From Syntrophobacterales bacterium (GTDB taxonomy: Bacteria; Desulfobacterota; Syntrophia; Syntrophales; UBA6807): a stretch of 17,208 nucleotides of DNA. Every line of letters starts with the position of its first letter. The first letter of the stretch is position 1. The stretch covers positions 1-17,208 of the forward strand of contig JAGGSD010000410.1 in the NCBI GenBank assembly GCA_021159265.1, in the 5' to 3' direction. Under the pieces are notes generated by a model. That model saw only the letters and a list, made by a program, of their open reading frames with translations. It was not told where the DNA came from and ran no database searches. Below are positions 14,886 through 17,208 of the stretch, in pieces. The translations under genes and the position numbers were made by a program.

Positions 14886-15604
14886 GGTTCCACTCCCACA
14901 ACCGTTCCTATTGATTTCCCACAAACAACCCTCTTTATGTTTCCCTCTGTCTCGATATTAAATACTATAACAGGCAAATTATTATCCCTGCACATGGAGA
15001 TCGCTGTTGAATCCATCACTTTAAGATTACTGGTTAATACATCGGTATAACTAATTTTATCAAACATTTTCGCCGCACTGTATATAACAGGATCTTTGTC
15101 ATAGACACCATTTACTCTGGTAGCCTTCAGCATCACATCAGCCTTTATCTCCATTGCCCTTAGTGATGCTGCCGTATCTGTTGTAAAATAGGGATTGCCG
15201 ATGCCGGCGGCAAAAATTACCACTCTGCCCTTTTCCAAATGTCTGAGAGCTCTGCCCAGAATAAACGGTTCAGCTACTTCCTTCATTTCTATGGCGGTTT
15301 GAACCCTTGTGGCAACACCGATACCCTGAAGGAAATTGCTTAGCGCGAGACTGTTCATCACGGTGGCCAGCATGCCCATATAGTCGGCAGAAGCCCTGTC
15401 CATTCCCTCAGCGCTCATTTGAATACCGCGAAATATATTTCCCCCGCCTATCACGATGGCTATCTGGACATCAAGATCCAATATTTCCTTTATTTCACTT
15501 GCTATCAATTTAACAACATTAATGTCGATTCCAAAAGAATTTTTCCCGAGGAAAGCCTCGCCGCTCAATTTTAAAAGGACTCTTTTATAGATTGGTTTAT
15601 CCAT
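14882..15604 (-). CDS. pyrH: UMP kinase
   Basis: PyrH phosphorylates UMP to UDP with ATP and is distinct from the eukaryotic type. The 240-residue product opens with YKRVLLKLSGEAFLG (6-20) and has VIGGGNIFRG at 51-60, ADYMGMLATVMNSLAL at 73-88, and GIGNPYFTTDTAASLRAMEI at 134-153, followed by KATRVNGVYDKDP at 160-172. These are the amino-acid-kinase-family nucleotide and UMP sites. The ATG lies six bases after the tsf stop and has only a weak GGTGAAG about 15 bases upstream, so coupling to tsf is likely. The 3' end overlaps frr by ATGA. Confidence 0.96.
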   Translation of the reverse strand: MDKPIYKRVLLKLSGEAFLGKNSFGIDINVVKLIASEIKEILDLDVQIAIVIGGGNIFRGIQMSAEGMDRASADYMGMLATVMNSLALSNFLQGIGVATRVQTAIEMKEVAEPFILGRALRHLEKGRVVIFAAGIGNPYFTTDTAASLRAMEIKADVMLKATRVNGVYDKDPVIYSAAKMFDKISYTDVLTSNLKVMDSTAISMCRDNNLPVIVFNIETEGNIKRVVCGKSIGTVVGVEP

Positions 15605-15610
15605 CGTTTT

Positions 15611-16210
15611 TTATATATCTTCACCCAACTGGAACCTGGCAAATCGCCTCAGCACAATATTTTCTCCAGTCTTTGCTATCATATTGCTGATTAATGTTTC
15701 AATGGTAATATCAGGATCTTTAACAAACTTCTGATTTAAAAGGCATACCTCTTCATAATATTTATTGAGTTTCCCCTGAATAATCCTGTCTATTATTTTC
15801 TCAGGTTTCCCTTCAGCCAATGCCTGTTCCTTATAAATTTGCTTCTCACTTTCCAACACATCCGCGGGAATATCATCAGTATTTAGATAAGATGGGTTTG
15901 TCGCTGCTATGTGCATTGCAATATCTTTAGCCAATGTCTGGAAATCATCCGTTCTGGCGACAAAATCAGTCTCGCAATTGACTTCAACTAATACCCCTAT
16001 TTTCCCCTGCATATGAATGTACGAGGAAACAACGCCATCTTTGGCCGACTTAGACGATCTTTTCGTCGCCGCTGATAATCCCTTTTTCCTCAAATATTCG
16101 ACGGCCTTATCAAAATCACCACCGGAAGATTTCAATGCTTCTTTACAATCCATTATACCGGCGTTGGTTTTATTTCTTATTTCCCTTACCTGAGCTGCTG
16201 AAATACCCAA
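15611..16210 (-). CDS. tsf: Elongation factor Ts, short form, with a TTG start
   Basis: EF-Ts is the nucleotide exchange factor for EF-Tu. The 199-residue form is shorter than E. coli EF-Ts (about 283) and matches the short forms of several other phyla. The N-terminal UBA-like domain runs about 4-40 (AAQVREIRNKTNAGIMDCKEAL), and the EF-Tu contact TDFVAR is at 81-86. The start is a TTG at 16210: no ATG is available in frame before residue 20, which would cut the UBA domain, and GGAGG stands ten bases upstream inside the last codons of rpsB. It follows the rpsB stop by two bases and precedes pyrH by six. Confidence 0.93.
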   Translation of the reverse strand: MGISAAQVREIRNKTNAGIMDCKEALKSSGGDFDKAVEYLRKKGLSAATKRSSKSAKDGVVSSYIHMQGKIGVLVEVNCETDFVARTDDFQTLAKDIAMHIAATNPSYLNTDDIPADVLESEKQIYKEQALAEGKPEKIIDRIIQGKLNKYYEEVCLLNQKFVKDPDITIETLISNMIAKTGENIVLRRFARFQLGEDI

Positions 16211-16212
16211 TG

Positions 16213-17055
16213 TTATTTTACCTCCTCGTTTTTCTTTTCACTTTCGGACGCTTCCGATATATTTACTTCCTCTTCTTTTGTTTCAATGCTTTCGGGAATA
16301 TCAGTTTCCAAACCTTCCCCCGACATTTCTAATATCTCTTCTTTATCGCTTTCGGCCTGGATCATCTCTTCGAAACGTTCCTTGCCCTGGATAACGGCAT
16401 CCGCAATTTTTGATGAAAATAATTTTATGGCCCTTATAGCATCATCGTTGCCGGGGATAACAAAGTCTATATCGTCAGGATCGCAATTTGTATCAACGAC
16501 GGCAATTACAGGAATATTTAATTTCCTGGCCTCTTTTACAGCAATAAGCTCCTTTTTCGGATCGACAATAAAAACAGCTCCCGGAAGATCGGTCATATTT
16601 CTTATGCCGCCCAGCACTTTCTCAAGCTTATCCCGTTCCCTCTGGAGCCCAAGTATTTCTTTTTTTGGAAACGCATTAATACTTTCGTCTTCGAACATCT
16701 TTTCAAGATTATTTAATCTATCAATGCTTCGCTTTATCGTATCGAAATTGGTAAGCATTCCTCCAAGCCACCTCTGATTGACGTATGACATGCCGCACCT
16801 TTGCGCTTCGTTTTCAATAGATTCCTGAGCCTGTCTTTTAGTGCCAACAAATAAGACGTCTTTCGAGGAAGCAACCAGGTCAACCACAAAGTTGTAAGCA
16901 ATCTCAAACATACCTACCGTCTGCTGTAAATCAATAATATAAATGCCATTCCTCGCACCAAATATGTAGGGTTTCATCTTTGGATTCCACCTGTTCGTTT
17001 GATGTCCGAAGTGGACTCCGGCTTCGAGTAACATTTTCATCGTAACATGTGCCAT
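16213..17055 (-). CDS. rpsB: 30S ribosomal protein S2 with an acidic tail
   Basis: S2 is a late-assembling protein of the small ribosomal subunit. The core is clear: AGVHFGHQTNRWNPKMKPYIFGARNGIYIIDL at the N-terminus, then VGTKRQAQE near 70, NQRWLGGMLTNF at 93-104, and the C-terminal block VDTNCDPDDIDFVIPGNDDAIRAI at 187-210. Residues from about 228 onward form a tail rich in Glu, Ser and Asp that makes the protein 280 residues against 241 in E. coli. The tail's last codons (EEVK) contain the tsf ribosome binding site. The ATG is preceded by AAGGAGAG. It is the first gene of the translation cluster. Confidence 0.96.
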   Translation of the reverse strand: MAHVTMKMLLEAGVHFGHQTNRWNPKMKPYIFGARNGIYIIDLQQTVGMFEIAYNFVVDLVASSKDVLFVGTKRQAQESIENEAQRCGMSYVNQRWLGGMLTNFDTIKRSIDRLNNLEKMFEDESINAFPKKEILGLQRERDKLEKVLGGIRNMTDLPGAVFIVDPKKELIAVKEARKLNIPVIAVVDTNCDPDDIDFVIPGNDDAIRAIKLFSSKIADAVIQGKERFEEMIQAESDKEEILEMSGEGLETDIPESIETKEEEVNISEASESEKKNEEVK

Positions 17056-17208
17056 AAAACTCTCCTTTAGTTGTTTTTCCCTCCATCCTCGTCTTCTTGA
17101 AGCGGGGCTTCTAACAAAGCAACACCGTTACAATCAAAGGATGTGTGTTTTAAGTTAATGAAAACTAATTGACTACAAAAGCACTCGGCAAGTAACACAT
17201 AAAGCATA
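17056..17208 (-). promoter_or_regulatory. Leader and presumed promoter region of rpsB
   Basis: No gene is seen in the last 153 bases. On the - strand a possible promoter is TTGATT (17137-17132), a 17-base spacer, then TTAGAA (17114-17109), which is only a fair match to consensus. A small perfect hairpin GAAGC-CCC-GCTTC lies at 17111-17099, and AAGGAGAG directly precedes the rpsB ATG. S2 leaders are autoregulated in some bacteria; I see no motif that proves it here. Confidence 0.3.

Noticed and set aside
14886..14924. Longer N-terminus for frr
   Set aside because: It reads inside the end of pyrH. The ATG at 14885 overlaps the pyrH stop, has a good ribosome binding site and gives the standard 185 residues.
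16286..16777. A 163-codon + strand frame opposite rpsB
   Set aside because: Serine-rich and antisense to a clear ribosomal protein gene; typical antisense shadow. The same holds for 9832-10293 opposite tsaB and rseP.

Overview
The window is an ordinary housekeeping stretch of a bacterial chromosome. The likely source is a deltaproteobacterium (Desulfobacterota in the broad sense). This rests on the gene order rpsB-tsf-pyrH-frr-uppS-cdsA-dxr-rseP followed by tsaB, psd and pssA, on a short EF-Ts and a single-PDZ RseP, and on the repeats between operons. I cannot name the genus from sequence alone. All 18 protein genes are recognisable and look intact. I saw no tRNA, rRNA, CRISPR array, transposase gene or defence genes.

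Left block, + strand (386-4318): livH-livM-livG-livF encode the membrane and ATPase parts of a branched-chain amino-acid ABC importer. No substrate-binding protein gene (livJ/livK) is present in the window. livM, livG and livF are tightly overlapped, but livH and livM are separated by an unusual 304-base repeat-bearing gap. The 385 bases before livH are non-coding and carry hairpin and repeat sequence.

Right block, - strand, read from right to left. rpsB-tsf-pyrH-frr (ribosomal protein S2, EF-Ts, UMP kinase, ribosome recycling factor) ends at a rho-independent terminator. Then come uppS-cdsA-dxr-rseP-tsaB-psd-pssA-asd-rsmD-coaD, nearly all joined by stop/start overlaps. This run makes the lipid carrier precursor (uppS), the isoprenoid precursor step (dxr), CDP-diacylglycerol (cdsA), phosphatidylserine (pssA) and phosphatidylethanolamine (psd). 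It also carries a site-2 protease (rseP), a tRNA t6A factor (tsaB), aspartate-semialdehyde dehydrogenase (asd), a 16S rRNA methyltransferase (rsmD) and CoA synthesis (coaD). An aminotransferase gene, aspC-like, follows after a 349-base gap and converges on livF.

The part worth a second look is the set of small non-coding mobile-type repeats. Element C (180 bp, perfect 20-bp inverted ends, TTA on both sides) sits between frr and the terminator. An 18-base copy of the end of C lies across the stop codon of rsmD and supplies its last codons and its TGA. Elements A and B stand side by side between coaD and aspC. They share terminal inverted repeats and are each flanked by an 8-9 base direct repeat, but have different hairpin cores. 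I found no previously undescribed gene system here. The novelty, if any, is in how these repeats have settled in operon joints and one gene end.
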